Shown: one piece after another, positions 44,304 to 53,746 of the stretch
Numbering within the stretch: the stretch's first letter is position 1
Layout of the letters: the number at the start of each line of letters is the position of its first letter
Assembly (NCBI RefSeq): GCF_028209885.1
Contig: NZ_JAQLEM010000001.1
Span: 1 to 64,000, forward strand
DNA: 64,000 nucleotides
Reading direction: 5' to 3'
Origin: Collinsella aerofaciens
Lineage (GTDB): Bacteria; Actinomycetota; Coriobacteriia; Coriobacteriales; Coriobacteriaceae
Program-made: the position numbers and the translations under genes
The notes under the pieces: generated by a model
Seen by the model: the letters and a program-made list of their open reading frames with translations, nothing else
Told to the model about the DNA's origin: nothing
Database searches by the model: none

Positions 44304-45176
44304 GTGAACCGCGATTTCGCCTCATCGCTCATCCAGCTCAACAACACGTTCTATCGCGAGCACTCCGCCTCCTTCTCCGATACGCGCCAGGCCCCGTGGC
44401 CCGGCTGGGTGCGCACCATGGACATCGCGCTCGGGCAGCTCGACGTCGCCACGATCGAGCATCCCGTCCGCGTCTTCGATCTTGCCTGCGGCAATATGCG
44501 ATTCGAGAATTTTGCCGCCGGCGGCGCACTTGCCGCCAAGGGCGTCGACGGCGCAAACCCCTCGGCAGATGCCAGCTGCCCGTTTGAGTTCTATGGTGTC
44601 GACTCGTGTCAAGATTTGGCTATCGATGCACATGGCCACGCCCTGCGCATTCCCAACCTGCACTTCCAGGAGCTCGACGTGCTCGACGCCCTCATGAAGC
44701 TCAACCCCGCCGAGACGCCCGACGTGCTTTTCGACGCCCCGCTCGCCGACATCTCGGTCTGCTTTGGCTTTATGCACCACGTGCCGTCGTGCGAGTACCG
44801 CGTACGCGTACTCGACGCCCTGGTGCGGCAGACGCGCCCGGGCGGCATCATCGCCATCAGCTTTTGGGAGTTTATGAACGACGAGCGCATGGCGCGCAAG
44901 GCCGTTCGAGCCGAAGCCCGCGCCGAGCTCACCCCGCCGTTTGAGGGTTACGATTCCGCACAGTTTGAAGCCGGCGACCACCTCATCGGCTGGCAAAACG
45001 ACCGCCACGCCTACCGCTATTGCCATCACTTTGACGATCAGCAGATCACCGACCTGGTGCGCGGCGTCCGTACGTTCTACAAGAGCGGCGAGGTCCCCGT
45101 GCGCGAGCTTGAGCGCTTCCATGCCGACGGTCGTAGCGGCGAGCTCAACCGCTATGTGATTCTCAAGCGCCTGTAG
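44304..45176 (+). CDS. SAM-dependent methyltransferase, Trm9/ALKBH8-like
   Basis: 290 aa from GTG 44304, with GGAGGG upstream; a longer frame to 44169 lacks support. The N-terminus has FYREHSASFSDTRQAPWPGW, which matches the F-S-x-TR-x-x-PWP signature of Trm9/ALKBH8 tRNA methyltransferases. Motif I is VFDLACGNMRF (57-67). CFGFMHHVPSCEYR and RPGGIIAISFWEF match their HH and RPGG...W motifs. Eukaryotic Trm9 methylates carboxymethyl-U34, the Elp3 product. elp3 lies about 2 kb away, so a bacterial mcm5U route is plausible but unproven. Confidence 0.72.
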   Translation: MNRDFASSLIQLNNTFYREHSASFSDTRQAPWPGWVRTMDIALGQLDVATIEHPVRVFDLACGNMRFENFAAGGALAAKGVDGANPSADASCPFEFYGVDSCQDLAIDAHGHALRIPNLHFQELDVLDALMKLNPAETPDVLFDAPLADISVCFGFMHHVPSCEYRVRVLDALVRQTRPGGIIAISFWEFMNDERMARKAVRAEARAELTPPFEGYDSAQFEAGDHLIGWQNDRHAYRYCHHFDDQQITDLVRGVRTFYKSGEVPVRELERFHADGRSGELNRYVILKRL

Positions 45177-45293
45177 GCACCGACGACTCGCCGCCGAGCC
45201 GCACCACATCTTTCGGGCAATCTATGCCCGCCCTTTTCAACCCATTGACGGAACGCGCGGCCATGCGTTTCGCATTTATGACCAAGGAGCCTC

Positions 45294-46133
45294 ATGGGAG
45301 CCGTCCACGTTCGCACGCCTAAGAACTTTGTGCTCGAGGAGCGCCTGGAGCGCTACGCCGATGCGATCGAGACGAACCCCGAGGCTTATGCCGGAGATTG
45401 GCGCGAGGCTTGCGCGCCAGCTGGCAGCAAGCCCTTCGAACACCTTCACCTGGATCTTGGCTGTGGCAAGGGAACCTATCTGGTCGAGCGCGCCCACCGC
45501 GAGCCCGACACCCTCTTTATCGGCATGGACCAGGAGCCCATCTGCATCGCCTATGCCGCGCAGAAAATCTGCGAACAGGGGCTATCCAACGCACTCGTCC
45601 TGCCCCGAGGCGCCGCATCGCTGCCACAGCTGTTTGCCGCAGGCGAGCTCGATGCCATCACCATTAACTTTCCCACGCCGCAGCCCAAGGCCAAGTACGC
45701 TAAAAAACGACTCGTCCATGTCGACCATCTGATGCTCTACCGCCCGCTCTTTTCAGCCGGCGCTACCGTCACACTGCGCACCGATAGCAAGCCGTTGCGC
45801 GATTACGCCCTGGGACAGTTTGCCGCGGCCGGCTACGATACGCTTTGGGTAAGCGACGACGTCCGCCGCGACCATCCCGAGCATCCCGAGACCGAGTACG
45901 AGCGCCGCACGCGCGAGATGGGTGCCGCCGTCTATGGCATTTGCGCCACACCTGGAGCGCAGCCCAGCGATGAACAGCTCGCGGCGGGCCGCGCGCAGGA
46001 GCAAAGCCTAGCCTGCTACCTGCCCGATAACCTCGATGAGCTCGCCTATGTGCCTCTGGGCATGGAAGAGGCCGTCGAGAACTTTAGAAACCGTGCCCGC
46101 AAGGGCAAGAAGCGTCTACCGCAAGAGTCCTAG
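45294..46133 (+). CDS. trmB: tRNA (guanine-N7)-methyltransferase family protein
   Basis: 279 aa. ATG 45294 has AAGGAG upstream. Motif I HLDLGCGKGTYLVERA and LFIGMDQEP fit TrmB, which methylates G46 in the tRNA variable loop with SAM. The usual NFPDPWPKxRHxKRR signature appears as NFPTPQPKAKYAKKRLVH: recognisable but altered at the D and W positions. The C-terminus is longer than in typical TrmB and ends in a basic tail (RNRARKGKKR). Assignment is good at family level; the altered signature leaves some doubt about the exact position modified. Confidence 0.8.
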   Translation: MGAVHVRTPKNFVLEERLERYADAIETNPEAYAGDWREACAPAGSKPFEHLHLDLGCGKGTYLVERAHREPDTLFIGMDQEPICIAYAAQKICEQGLSNALVLPRGAASLPQLFAAGELDAITINFPTPQPKAKYAKKRLVHVDHLMLYRPLFSAGATVTLRTDSKPLRDYALGQFAAAGYDTLWVSDDVRRDHPEHPETEYERRTREMGAAVYGICATPGAQPSDEQLAAGRAQEQSLACYLPDNLDELAYVPLGMEEAVENFRNRARKGKKRLPQES

Positions 46134-46198
46134 GGGCTTCTGATGGTCGCGGCGTTGGCAAACAAGCGCAAATAGGCGCCAGCGAACGGCCCTCAAAC

Positions 46199-46321
46199 CT
46201 AAGTGAGTAGACTATTTTGCAATAGCCAAGCACAGCCCGCATAGCGAAACATAAAACCGCAGGTAGAACCCTTGCGCAAAAGCCATGTGCTCGCAATATC
46301 GCAAAAAGTCTACTCACTTAG
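46199..46321. mobile_element. 123-bp full-length hairpin element, copy A
   Basis: Perfect 15-bp terminal inverted repeats CTAAGTGAGTAGACT and AGTCTACTCACTTAG. The inner arms also pair (TTTTGC...AGCACA with TGTGCT...GCAAAA), leaving a loop with CCGCAGGTA. Copies B and C share ends, length and loop but differ in the arms. MITE-like or REP-like; it carries no gene. Confidence 0.8.
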
Positions 46322-46442
46322 CTAGCGACTACACTAAACGGCTGGGCAGAACGCCCATTTCCTGCATTTTCTCGCGCGCTGGCACCCCGCGCCGCCGCTA
46401 CGCCATAATAGTTGGCGGACAAACGCGAGAGAAAGCAACCAC

Positions 46443-49124
46443 ATGGCACAGACCACGACAGACACCACCGCCAGCACCGTTTCCGGCGCCGGAGCCGCCA
46501 GCTCATTCTCGGGCGGCACGGGAACCGAAGCCGAGTTCGGTTCGCTCGGCGCGCTCTCCCCCACCTGGTGGGAGCCCGAGGATGGCAGTGAGCCCGAACC
46601 GTGGCTCACGCCCGATCAGGCCTTCGAACGTTTCTTTGAATGGACGAGCGATCGCGGTATTGAGCTGTGGGACCACCAGGAAGAGGCCCTCATGGATCTA
46701 GCCGCCGGTGACCATGTCATTTTGGGAACACCGACCGGATCGGGTAAATCGCTCGTCGCGCTGGGAATGCTCTTTATGGGCATGGCGCAGGGCAAGCGCT
46801 GCTACTACACGGCTCCTATCAAGGCTCTGGTCAGTGAGAAGTTTTTCGACCTTGTGCAGGTGCTCGGCCGCGATAACGTCGGCATGATCACCGGCGACAC
46901 GCACATCAACACCAAGGCGCCCGTCATCTGCTGCACGGCAGAAATCCTTGCCAACGACGCACTGCGCGAGGGCGAAGATGCCGATGTTGGCTGCGTCGCC
47001 ATGGACGAGTTCCACTACTTTGCCGACCCCGATCGCGGTTGGGCCTGGCAGGTGCCACTGCTCGCCCTGCCTCACACGCAATTCATGCTCATGAGCGCCA
47101 CGCTCGGCGATGTCACCGCGATCGCCGCCTCGCTCGAGGAACACACCGGCGCTACCTGCGACTTGGTCGTCGATGCCCCACGCCCCGTGCCGCTGAGCTA
47201 CGACTACGTGACGACCTCGCTCGAGGGCACCGTCGAGCTCGCCATGCGCCGCGGCGAGGCCCCGCTCTACATCGTGCACTTTAGCCAGGACGCCGCACTT
47301 GCGACGGCGCAATCCCTCGCCAACTTTGGCATTGTCAGCAAGGAGCAGCGCGAGGCTATCAAGGAGGCGGCCAAGGGCACGAGCTTCTCGACGGCCTTCG
47401 GCAAGATCCTCAAGCGCTTGCTTGGCTGCGGCGTCGGCGTGCACCACGCCGGTATGCTGCCGCGCTATCGCCTACTGGTCGAGCGCCTGGCACAGCAGGG
47501 CCTACTGCCCGTCATTTGCGGCACCGATACGCTCGGCGTCGGCATCAACGTGCCCATCCACACTGTGGTGCTCACCGCGCTCACCAAGTTCGATGGCTAC
47601 AAGATGCGTCGTCTGCGCGCCCGCGAGTTCCATCAGATCGCCGGTCGCGCCGGACGCTCGGGCTTCGATACCGAGGGCATGGTGATCGCCGAGGCACCCG
47701 AGCACGAGATCGAGAATGCCAAGCTTATGGCCAAAGCGGGCGATGACCCCAAAAAACTCCGTAAGATTAAAAAGAAAAAGGCCCCCGAGGGCTTTGTCAC
47801 TTGGAACAAGCAGACCTTCGAGCGCTTAATCGAGACGCAGCCCGAGACGCTCAAGCCGCGCCTGCGCATCACACACTCCATGGTGATCAGCGTGGTCGAG
47901 CAGGGCGGCGATGCCCGAGCCCGCGTACACGACCTCATCGAGACGAGCCTGCAGACTCCCGAGGAAAAGGCTAAGCTCGAGGTTCGCGCCGACGAGATCT
48001 TCGCCACGCTCATCGATTCCGGCGTCGTCGTCCGCACCGAGGTGCCACCCGCGCCTGACGCCCCAGCTGACGCCGCACCAGACATCGACTATGCGCTGAC
48101 GGTCGACCTGCCCGAGGACTTTGCGCTCGACCAGCCGCTCTCACCGTTTTTGCTTGCTGCGTTGGAGCTACTCGATCCCGAGAGCGAGACCTATACCATG
48201 GATCTGATCTCGATGGTCGAGGCAACGCTCGAGGATCCCAAGCAGGTGCTGCGCGCACAGGAGCGCGCCGCGCGCGACCGCGCGATAGCCGAAATGAAGG
48301 CTGACGGCGTCGACTATGAGGAGCGTCTGGAGCGCATTCAGGACGTCACCTACGAAAAGCCGCTCGAGGATTTGCTCGATGCCGCCTTTGACAAGTACTG
48401 CCAGGAAGTGCCTTGGGCAAACGACTACCAGCTCTCTCCCAAGAGTGTCCTGCGCGATATGCTGGAAAGCGCGAGCGATTTTAAGGGTTACATTCAAAAG
48501 CTCGGCATCGCCCGCTCCGAGGGCATTTTACTGCGCTACCTGGCAGAGGCCTACCGTTCACTCGACCGTACCGTGCCCATCGAGAAGCGCGACGAGCGCC
48601 TGCGCGACATTATCTCGTGGCTGGGCTTTGTGGTGCGCTCGGTGGACTCGAGCCTGGTGGACGAGTGGGAAAACGCCGGCAACCCGGCAGCCCTCGATGC
48701 TGCGCCGCCGCAGGGCATCGACGAGGTCGTGGCGGACCGTCGCGGCTGCACGCTATTGGTGCGCAACGCGCTCTTCCGCCGCGTGACCCTTGCCGCCCGC
48801 GAGCACGTTCGCGACCTGGGCGAGCTCGACGACGACTGGGGCATGAGCGAGATCCGCTGGCAAAAAGCACTCGACGCTTACCACGAGCAGCACGAGGAAA
48901 TCCTCACCGACGGAGATGCCCGCAGCGCCGCGATGTTTTCCATTGACGAGTCCGACGAGAAGACCGCGCACGTATGGCACGTGCACCAGATCTTTGCCGA
49001 CGAGGATGGCGACCACGATTTTGGCATCATGGGCGATGTCGATCTGGACGCCACGCAAGACGGCGGCGAGGTCATCTTCAAAAACTACCGCGTCGGCTTT
49101 ATCGAGGACCTGCTCGAGGACTAG
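46443..49124 (+). CDS. Ski2-like DEAD/DEAH helicase (DUF3516 type)
   Basis: 893 aa. After a disordered N-terminus (about 1-50), the helicase core shows motif I GTPTGSGKSL, motif II DEFH in CVAMDEFHYFADPD, LMSATLGD, VHHAGMLPRYR and CGTDTLGVGINVP. Motif VI is QIAGRAGRSGFDTEG. The HHAGMLP and AGRAGR forms mark the Ski2/Mtr4-like group, in bacteria mostly in Actinobacteria with a DUF3516 C-terminus. It is likely an RNA helicase in decay or structure remodelling, without exosome partners. It ends at a bidirectional terminator. No signal for its start beyond the first ATG. Confidence 0.87.
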   Translation: MAQTTTDTTASTVSGAGAASSFSGGTGTEAEFGSLGALSPTWWEPEDGSEPEPWLTPDQAFERFFEWTSDRGIELWDHQEEALMDLAAGDHVILGTPTGSGKSLVALGMLFMGMAQGKRCYYTAPIKALVSEKFFDLVQVLGRDNVGMITGDTHINTKAPVICCTAEILANDALREGEDADVGCVAMDEFHYFADPDRGWAWQVPLLALPHTQFMLMSATLGDVTAIAASLEEHTGATCDLVVDAPRPVPLSYDYVTTSLEGTVELAMRRGEAPLYIVHFSQDAALATAQSLANFGIVSKEQREAIKEAAKGTSFSTAFGKILKRLLGCGVGVHHAGMLPRYRLLVERLAQQGLLPVICGTDTLGVGINVPIHTVVLTALTKFDGYKMRRLRAREFHQIAGRAGRSGFDTEGMVIAEAPEHEIENAKLMAKAGDDPKKLRKIKKKKAPEGFVTWNKQTFERLIETQPETLKPRLRITHSMVISVVEQGGDARARVHDLIETSLQTPEEKAKLEVRADEIFATLIDSGVVVRTEVPPAPDAPADAAPDIDYALTVDLPEDFALDQPLSPFLLAALELLDPESETYTMDLISMVEATLEDPKQVLRAQERAARDRAIAEMKADGVDYEERLERIQDVTYEKPLEDLLDAAFDKYCQEVPWANDYQLSPKSVLRDMLESASDFKGYIQKLGIARSEGILLRYLAEAYRSLDRTVPIEKRDERLRDIISWLGFVVRSVDSSLVDEWENAGNPAALDAAPPQGIDEVVADRRGCTLLVRNALFRRVTLAAREHVRDLGELDDDWGMSEIRWQKALDAYHEQHEEILTDGDARSAAMFSIDESDEKTAHVWHVHQIFADEDGDHDFGIMGDVDLDATQDGGEVIFKNYRVGFIEDLLED

Positions 49125-49146
49125 CCGGGCACAATGGAACGAAACG

Positions 49147-49186
49147 AAGCGGGGTCGCTGGCAACATCGCCAGCGGCCCCGCTTTT
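49147..49186. terminator. Bidirectional terminator
   Basis: AAGCGGGG-CGCTGGC pairs with GCCAGCG-CCCCGCTT, followed by TTTT. It lies between the convergent Ski2-like helicase and DUF2130 genes and serves both. Confidence 0.85.
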
Positions 49187-49203
49187 GCGCGATACGCTAT
49201 CCC

Positions 49204-50961
49204 CTACTCGGTATCCTCGACCTCATACGAATCCGCCTCGGCTGGCTCATCGTTTGTCTCTGGCGCAGCCCCGCGTGCCTCGTCAAACGCCGCCTTCATG
49301 GTCTTGTTGCCCCAGGTGAGCTTGCGAATAGTAAGATCGTCGGCCTTCTTGTTGGCTAGGCGCAGATTGTTCTCGGAGGACAGCAACGCCTCCTTGGTTT
49401 TCTGCAGATGGCTAATCGTCTTGTCAATCTCATCGATTGCCGTTTGGAACTTGCGGCTCGCGATCTCGTAGTTGCGGCCGAAATCGTTCTTGAACTTTTC
49501 CATCTTGGCTTCGAAGTTCGTGACGTCGATGTTCTGCTGCTTGTACTCCGCCAGCTCCTGCTTATAGCGCAGCGAGCCCATGGCGGCGTTGCGCAGAAGC
49601 GTAATCATGGGAATGAAAAACTGCGGACGGATCACGTACATCTTCTCGTAGCGATAGCTCACGTCCACGATGCCGGCATTGTAAAGCTCGCTCTCAGGCT
49701 CGAGCAGCGTGCAGAGCACCGCGTACTCACAGCCTTTCTGGCGGCGATCGTGATCGAGTTTCTTAAAGAAGTCCTCGTTTTTATGCTTGGTCGCGGTCTC
49801 GTCGTTCTCGTTTTTCATCTCGAACATAATCGAAATGACCTCGTTGCCGCTTGCGTCGCACTCGCGGAAGATAAAGTCGCCCTTGGTACCCTCGGACGCA
49901 TCGTTATCCTTCTCGAAGTACGCGTTAGGAAATGCCGTCATGCGCAGACGGTTGAACTCGGTCTCGCAGTGCTGCTCGAGCGACTCGCCCACCATCTTGG
50001 TGGACAGGCGGACCTTCATGTCCTTAAGGCGCTCAATCTCTTCATCCTTGTAGCGAATCAGGTCATCGCTCGCACGCTTGGCCTGCGCAAGCTCGAGCTC
50101 GTGTGCCGCCTTGGCCTGCTCCTCGCGAGAATCGCGCACCGCCAACTCGCTCGTCAGCTTGGCACGTGCCTCATCGCGCTCTCGCTCTGCCGCGGCGACC
50201 GCCTCCGACAGGTTCATTTTTGCCATCAGCTCCTGCTCGCGCAGCTGGGCACGCAGACCCTCGGCCTCTTGCTCGGACTGAGCCTTTGCGGCGGAAAACT
50301 TCTCTTGTACCTGCGCGCGGTAGTCAGCAAGCGCGCGCTCGGCCTCGCCGCGAGCGGCATCAAGCTCACGCTGCGACTCTGCCGCGGCGGCGGCAAGCGC
50401 CATCTCCTGGGCCTTGTCCGCCGCGGCAAGCCTAGCCTGCAGCTCGGCAATCTGAGCGTCACGTGCAGCTAAATCGTTTTGGGCAGCGTTGCGCGCGGCC
50501 GACTCGACAAGCTTGGCTTCGTCATCTTTGCGTCCCAGCTGCGCACGCAAATTGTCGATCTCGCGCTGAAGCTCGGCGTTTTCCTTTTGAGCGTCGGCAC
50601 GGGCCTCAACCGCTGCGCGCTGACTTGCGCTCTCGCGCTCTGCGGCAGCGCCCTCGAGCTTGGCGCGCAGCTCGGCAAGCTCAGCATCGCGCTTGGCAAC
50701 CTCTTGTGCCATCTTCTGCTCCGCAGTGTTCTTCTGCTCGGCAAGCTGAGCATTGCGCTGAGACTCTGCCTTTTGCAAGGCAGCCGTCGAACGCGAGCGC
50801 TCAAGCTCCAGCGCCTGCTCGCCCTCGCGCTGGACTGCCCTCACACGCTCATCCAGGTCGCGCGAAAACTCGGCATTGCGCACCTGCTTGACGATATCCG
50901 CATAGCCGGATGCGTCGACCTTAAAGACTTCGCCACAATGCGGGCACTTGATCTCGTTCAT
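49204..50961 (-). CDS. DUF2130 coiled-coil protein with nuclease-like core
   Basis: 585 aa. An N-terminal Cys pair (KCPHCGEVF, 5-13) suggests a zinc ribbon half-site. Residues about 25-330 are a long Ala/Glu/Gln-rich coiled coil. The DUF2130 core follows: [22 protein letters not shown] and [11 protein letters not shown], compatible with a PD-(D/E)xK-like fold (D then ExK). DUF2130 proteins are widespread and uncharacterised; DNA metabolism or defence is suspected from the fold. ATG 50961 has GAGGAG 5 nt upstream. It is transcribed separately from the upstream phosphoesterase because a terminator intervenes. Confidence 0.82.
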   Translation of the reverse strand: MNEIKCPHCGEVFKVDASGYADIVKQVRNAEFSRDLDERVRAVQREGEQALELERSRSTAALQKAESQRNAQLAEQKNTAEQKMAQEVAKRDAELAELRAKLEGAAAERESASQRAAVEARADAQKENAELQREIDNLRAQLGRKDDEAKLVESAARNAAQNDLAARDAQIAELQARLAAADKAQEMALAAAAAESQRELDAARGEAERALADYRAQVQEKFSAAKAQSEQEAEGLRAQLREQELMAKMNLSEAVAAAERERDEARAKLTSELAVRDSREEQAKAAHELELAQAKRASDDLIRYKDEEIERLKDMKVRLSTKMVGESLEQHCETEFNRLRMTAFPNAYFEKDNDASEGTKGDFIFRECDASGNEVISIMFEMKNENDETATKHKNEDFFKKLDHDRRQKGCEYAVLCTLLEPESELYNAGIVDVSYRYEKMYVIRPQFFIPMITLLRNAAMGSLRYKQELAEYKQQNIDVTNFEAKMEKFKNDFGRNYEIASRKFQTAIDEIDKTISHLQKTKEALLSSENNLRLANKKADDLTIRKLTWGNKTMKAAFDEARGAAPETNDEPAEADSYEVEDTE

Positions 50962-51020
50962 AGCAGCTCCTCAATGGACGTAAATTTCAACCGCCTACAC
51001 TCTACCGCGCCGCACGGACA

Positions 51021-51053
51021 AAAAAGACGCCGCTGCCATAATGGCAACGGCGC
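51021..51053 (-). terminator. Intrinsic terminator of the phosphoesterase gene
   Basis: GGCGCCGTTGCCA pairs with TGGCAGCGGCGTC, followed on the minus strand by TTTTTT. A second strong stem (GACCACCACAAAGG/CCTTTGTGGTGGTT, 51058-51092) lies just upstream in the transcript. Confidence 0.85.
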
Positions 51054-51097
51054 CAGGACCACCACAAAGGTACCTATCCTTTGTGGTGGTTCGAGAA

Positions 51098-51643
51098 TTA
51101 CAGTCCAAAGAAGCCAAGGATTTGATCTCGGCTTACGGGCTTGTACTCGTTGGCGTCGAGGCCCACATCGTAGCGGTAAATGGGGCGCTCGCGATCGCGG
51201 TTGCGCGCGTTGGTGCGGTCCCCCCTGCTGTGGATATGCCCGTGCAGCATGATGGCACCACGCGCCTTGCCATTCCAGCTGAGCATGGGGTAGTGGCTCA
51301 TAACCAGGCGATGTCCCTTGGCATAGCCGGGAGCAATCTCCAGGTAATCGCGCACGTCTTCCCAAATCTGCGGTACGTCGGAATCTTCCCAGTCGCTGTC
51401 ATGGTTACCGCGGATGAGCGTCACATTCTTGCATTCGATACGCTCGCGCAGGCGCACCGCCTCAGCCAAGGGCAAACGATAGGTAAAATCTCCCAGGATG
51501 TAGAGACGGTCATCCGCAGCCACGCACTCATTGATGGCATCGATGACCTTGCGGTTCATCTCCTCGACCGAGCCAAACGGCCGATCCATATCGTGCAAGA
51601 TATTCGTATCGCCCAGGTGCAAGTCGGCGGTAAACCACATCAT
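51098..51643 (-). CDS. Calcineurin-like metallophosphoesterase
   Basis: 181 aa. All metal-binding motifs are present: DLHLGD (D-x-H), ILGDFTYR (GD), RGNHDSD (GNHD), MSHYPML (H) and LHGHIHS (GHxH). The start at ATG 51643 is preferred because TGAGGA lies upstream; the ATG at 51658 lacks a site. It belongs to the short YfcE/phage-like phosphoesterase group often acting on nucleotides or phosphodiesters. Neighbouring small genes (51710, 51908) run in the same direction. Confidence 0.87.
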   Translation of the reverse strand: MMWFTADLHLGDTNILHDMDRPFGSVEEMNRKVIDAINECVAADDRLYILGDFTYRLPLAEAVRLRERIECKNVTLIRGNHDSDWEDSDVPQIWEDVRDYLEIAPGYAKGHRLVMSHYPMLSWNGKARGAIMLHGHIHSRGDRTNARNRDRERPIYRYDVGLDANEYKPVSRDQILGFFGL

Positions 51644-51709
51644 CGTCTGTGTCCTCATTTCGCAACGCGTCTAACACGTGCCTAGTATACAGACGCTTTG
51701 GCGCGTCGG

Positions 51710-51889
51710 TTAGCCAAAGAGCCCGCCGAACAGTCCGCGGCGGCGTTTGTCTTTCTTTTTCGACGCATCACCCTGGGCGTTCTTGTCCTGCCGCTTCTTA
51801 CGGTCCTGCTCCAGCTCATCATCGTCGAGCAGCATATCCCACTCAAACGGGTCATCCGTCAGATCAAACAGATCATTGTCATCAAACAT
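51710..51889 (-). CDS. Small charged protein, 59 aa
   Basis: ATG 51889 follows GGGAGG by 5 nt, a strong site. The product begins MFDDNDLFDLTDDPFEWDML, an acidic half, then turns sharply basic (KKRQDK, KKKDKRRR) and ends GLFGGLFG. The bipolar charge and Phe/Gly end suggest a protein- or nucleic-acid-binding tail, but no family is recognised. It sits 18 nt downstream of a HIRAN-domain gene and is probably co-transcribed with it. Confidence 0.7.
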   Translation of the reverse strand: MFDDNDLFDLTDDPFEWDMLLDDDELEQDRKKRQDKNAQGDASKKKDKRRRGLFGGLFG

Positions 51890-51907
51890 GGCCGCCTCCC
51901 TTACCGA

Positions 51908-52234
51908 TTAACGGGCATCCACCACATAGAGGCCAACGCGCACCTGATGCCACGGGCTACGCTCGGGGGCAACCTGTTGCACGCGGGCCTCAAATACGTC
52001 CTCGTGGCCGTAATACATCATCACGGATAGCGAGCCGACCTCGTTTCCCGGAACATAGCCGAGCTTGGTCTTGCCGTAATAGATCGCAACCGCCTCGGGA
52101 TCATGGGGGTTATCGCGCTCGGCACACAGCGTCAGCTTATCGCCCACTTTTAGATCACCCAGGACCAATGCGCCATCGGCATACTGAAATCCTGCAATGT
52201 GAAATGACAGAAGAACACGCGAAGGCTCGTACAT
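51908..52234 (-). CDS. HIRAN domain protein
   Basis: 108 aa with AGAGGAG 5 nt before ATG 52234. The sequence HIAGFQYADG, then LKVGDKLTLCAERDNPHDPEAVAIYY and KLGYVP, matches the HIRAN domain (start ...GFxYY, then L.ReP.NP.D..AV.V). HIRAN binds 3' DNA ends when fused to helicases such as HLTF; here it stands alone. Stand-alone versions are common in bacteria and of unknown role. A DUF2130 nuclease-like protein and a Ski2-like helicase are close by. Confidence 0.82.
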   Translation of the reverse strand: MYEPSRVLLSFHIAGFQYADGALVLGDLKVGDKLTLCAERDNPHDPEAVAIYYGKTKLGYVPGNEVGSLSVMMYYGHEDVFEARVQQVAPERSPWHQVRVGLYVVDAR

Positions 52235-52357
52235 AGCAGCTCCTCTAACGGCCGGATAAACCGGTGTGTAACCTTATTGAGAAGTCTACGAACTCGCGCG
52301 GACACAAATTCGCCCCACCCGCGCCTTTTCGACCGTTTGTCGCTACACCATCTGATT

Positions 52358-53737
52358 CTAATGCACAAACATGCGCACGAACTTGTGCTTCCAGCTTGCG
52401 TAGGGCGCATACCGAAACGGCACGTCCGGCCACGTTGCCTTGTTCACGACGCTCTTCTTGTGGCTAAACGTATCGAAGCTCTCACGTCCATGGTACTGTC
52501 CCATACCGCTCGCCCCCATGCCGCCAAAGCCCATATGGCTCGTGGCCAAATGCATAATGGTGTCATTAACACAGCCACCACCAAAGGGCACGTAACGCAC
52601 AAAGCGCTGCTGAACTGCGCGATCCTGACTAAAGATATACAGGGCCAGCGGCGTCGGACGATCCGCAATAAACGTCTCGGCCTCGTCTAGGCTCTCAAAC
52701 GTCAGCACCGGCAAGATGGGGCCGAAAATCTCCTCCTGCATCACGGCGTCATCGGGGGACACGCCGTCCAAAATCGTCGGCTCAATCTTGAGCGATGCCT
52801 CACGCGCGGCACCTCCAAGCACGACCCTATCGGGATTGATCAGCCCGCGCACGCGCGCAAAATGCTTGGCGTTGACGATATGTCCGTAATCCTCATTGTC
52901 GAGTGGATGTTCGCCAAACATGCGGCGGACCTCCTCCTTGATAAGGCCCAACAGCTCATCGTGCACGCGCACGTCGACCAGCAGATAGTCGGGCGCTACA
53001 CAGGTCTGGCCCACGTTGAGCCATTTACCAAAGGCGATACGCCGTGCCGCGACCTTCAAATTTGCCGTCGCATCCACGATGCAGGGGCTCTTTCCGCCCA
53101 GCTCAAGCGTCACAGGCGTGAGGTTTTTGCTCGCGCGCTCCATGACGAGCTTGCCGACCGGAACGCTACCGGTAAAGAAGATTTTGTCCCAGCACTCATC
53201 GAGCAACGCTTCGTTCTCGGCGCGCCCGCCCTCGACAACCGTCACCAGGCACGGATCAAATGCCTCTTCACAGATTTGCTTGAGCACCGCGCTCGATGCC
53301 GGAGCATAGGCACTCGGCTTGATAACCACAGTATTGCCCGCGGCAAGGGCGCCGGCGAGCGGCTCGAGTGTTAGCAAAAACGGGTAGTTCCACGGAGCCA
53401 TGATGAGCGTGACGCCATAGGGCACGGCTTGCGTTTTGCACACGCTCACGGCGTTAGCGAGATCGCACGGACGCAGGCGCGGACGACTCCATCGAGCCAC
53501 GTGAGCGATCTGATGTCGAATCTCGGAAAGCGACGTGCCGATCTCGCACATATAGGCCTCGTCATGCGACTTCCCCAAATCGGTCTTGAGCGCATGGGCG
53601 ATATCAGCCTCGTGGGCCCGTACTGCATCGCGTAAACCCACGAGCGCGCGACGTCGAGCATCGACATCAAACGTGGCGCGCGTCTTAAAGTAGGTGCGCT
53701 GATCGCCGACGATGCGCGCAATTTCCTCGGTGTTCAT
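52358..53737 (-). CDS. Aldehyde dehydrogenase (class 3-like)
   Basis: 459 aa. NAD(P)-dependent oxidation of an aldehyde. Motifs are MAPWNYPFLLTLEPLAGALA (cofactor entry), FFTGSVPVGK, the general base in TLELGGKSPCIVD and the nucleophile Cys in NVGQTCVAPDY. The late motif EEIFGPILPVL is also present. Length and the PWNYP form fit the fatty/aromatic aldehyde (ALDH3-like) group. ATG 53737 has AGGAGG 5 nt upstream, overlapping the stop of the alcohol dehydrogenase gene. The pair would interconvert an alcohol, aldehyde and acid. Confidence 0.93.
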   Translation of the reverse strand: MNTEEIARIVGDQRTYFKTRATFDVDARRRALVGLRDAVRAHEADIAHALKTDLGKSHDEAYMCEIGTSLSEIRHQIAHVARWSRPRLRPCDLANAVSVCKTQAVPYGVTLIMAPWNYPFLLTLEPLAGALAAGNTVVIKPSAYAPASSAVLKQICEEAFDPCLVTVVEGGRAENEALLDECWDKIFFTGSVPVGKLVMERASKNLTPVTLELGGKSPCIVDATANLKVAARRIAFGKWLNVGQTCVAPDYLLVDVRVHDELLGLIKEEVRRMFGEHPLDNEDYGHIVNAKHFARVRGLINPDRVVLGGAAREASLKIEPTILDGVSPDDAVMQEEIFGPILPVLTFESLDEAETFIADRPTPLALYIFSQDRAVQQRFVRYVPFGGGCVNDTIMHLATSHMGFGGMGASGMGQYHGRESFDTFSHKKSVVNKATWPDVPFRYAPYASWKHKFVRMFVH

Positions 53738-53746
53738 GGCAACCTC

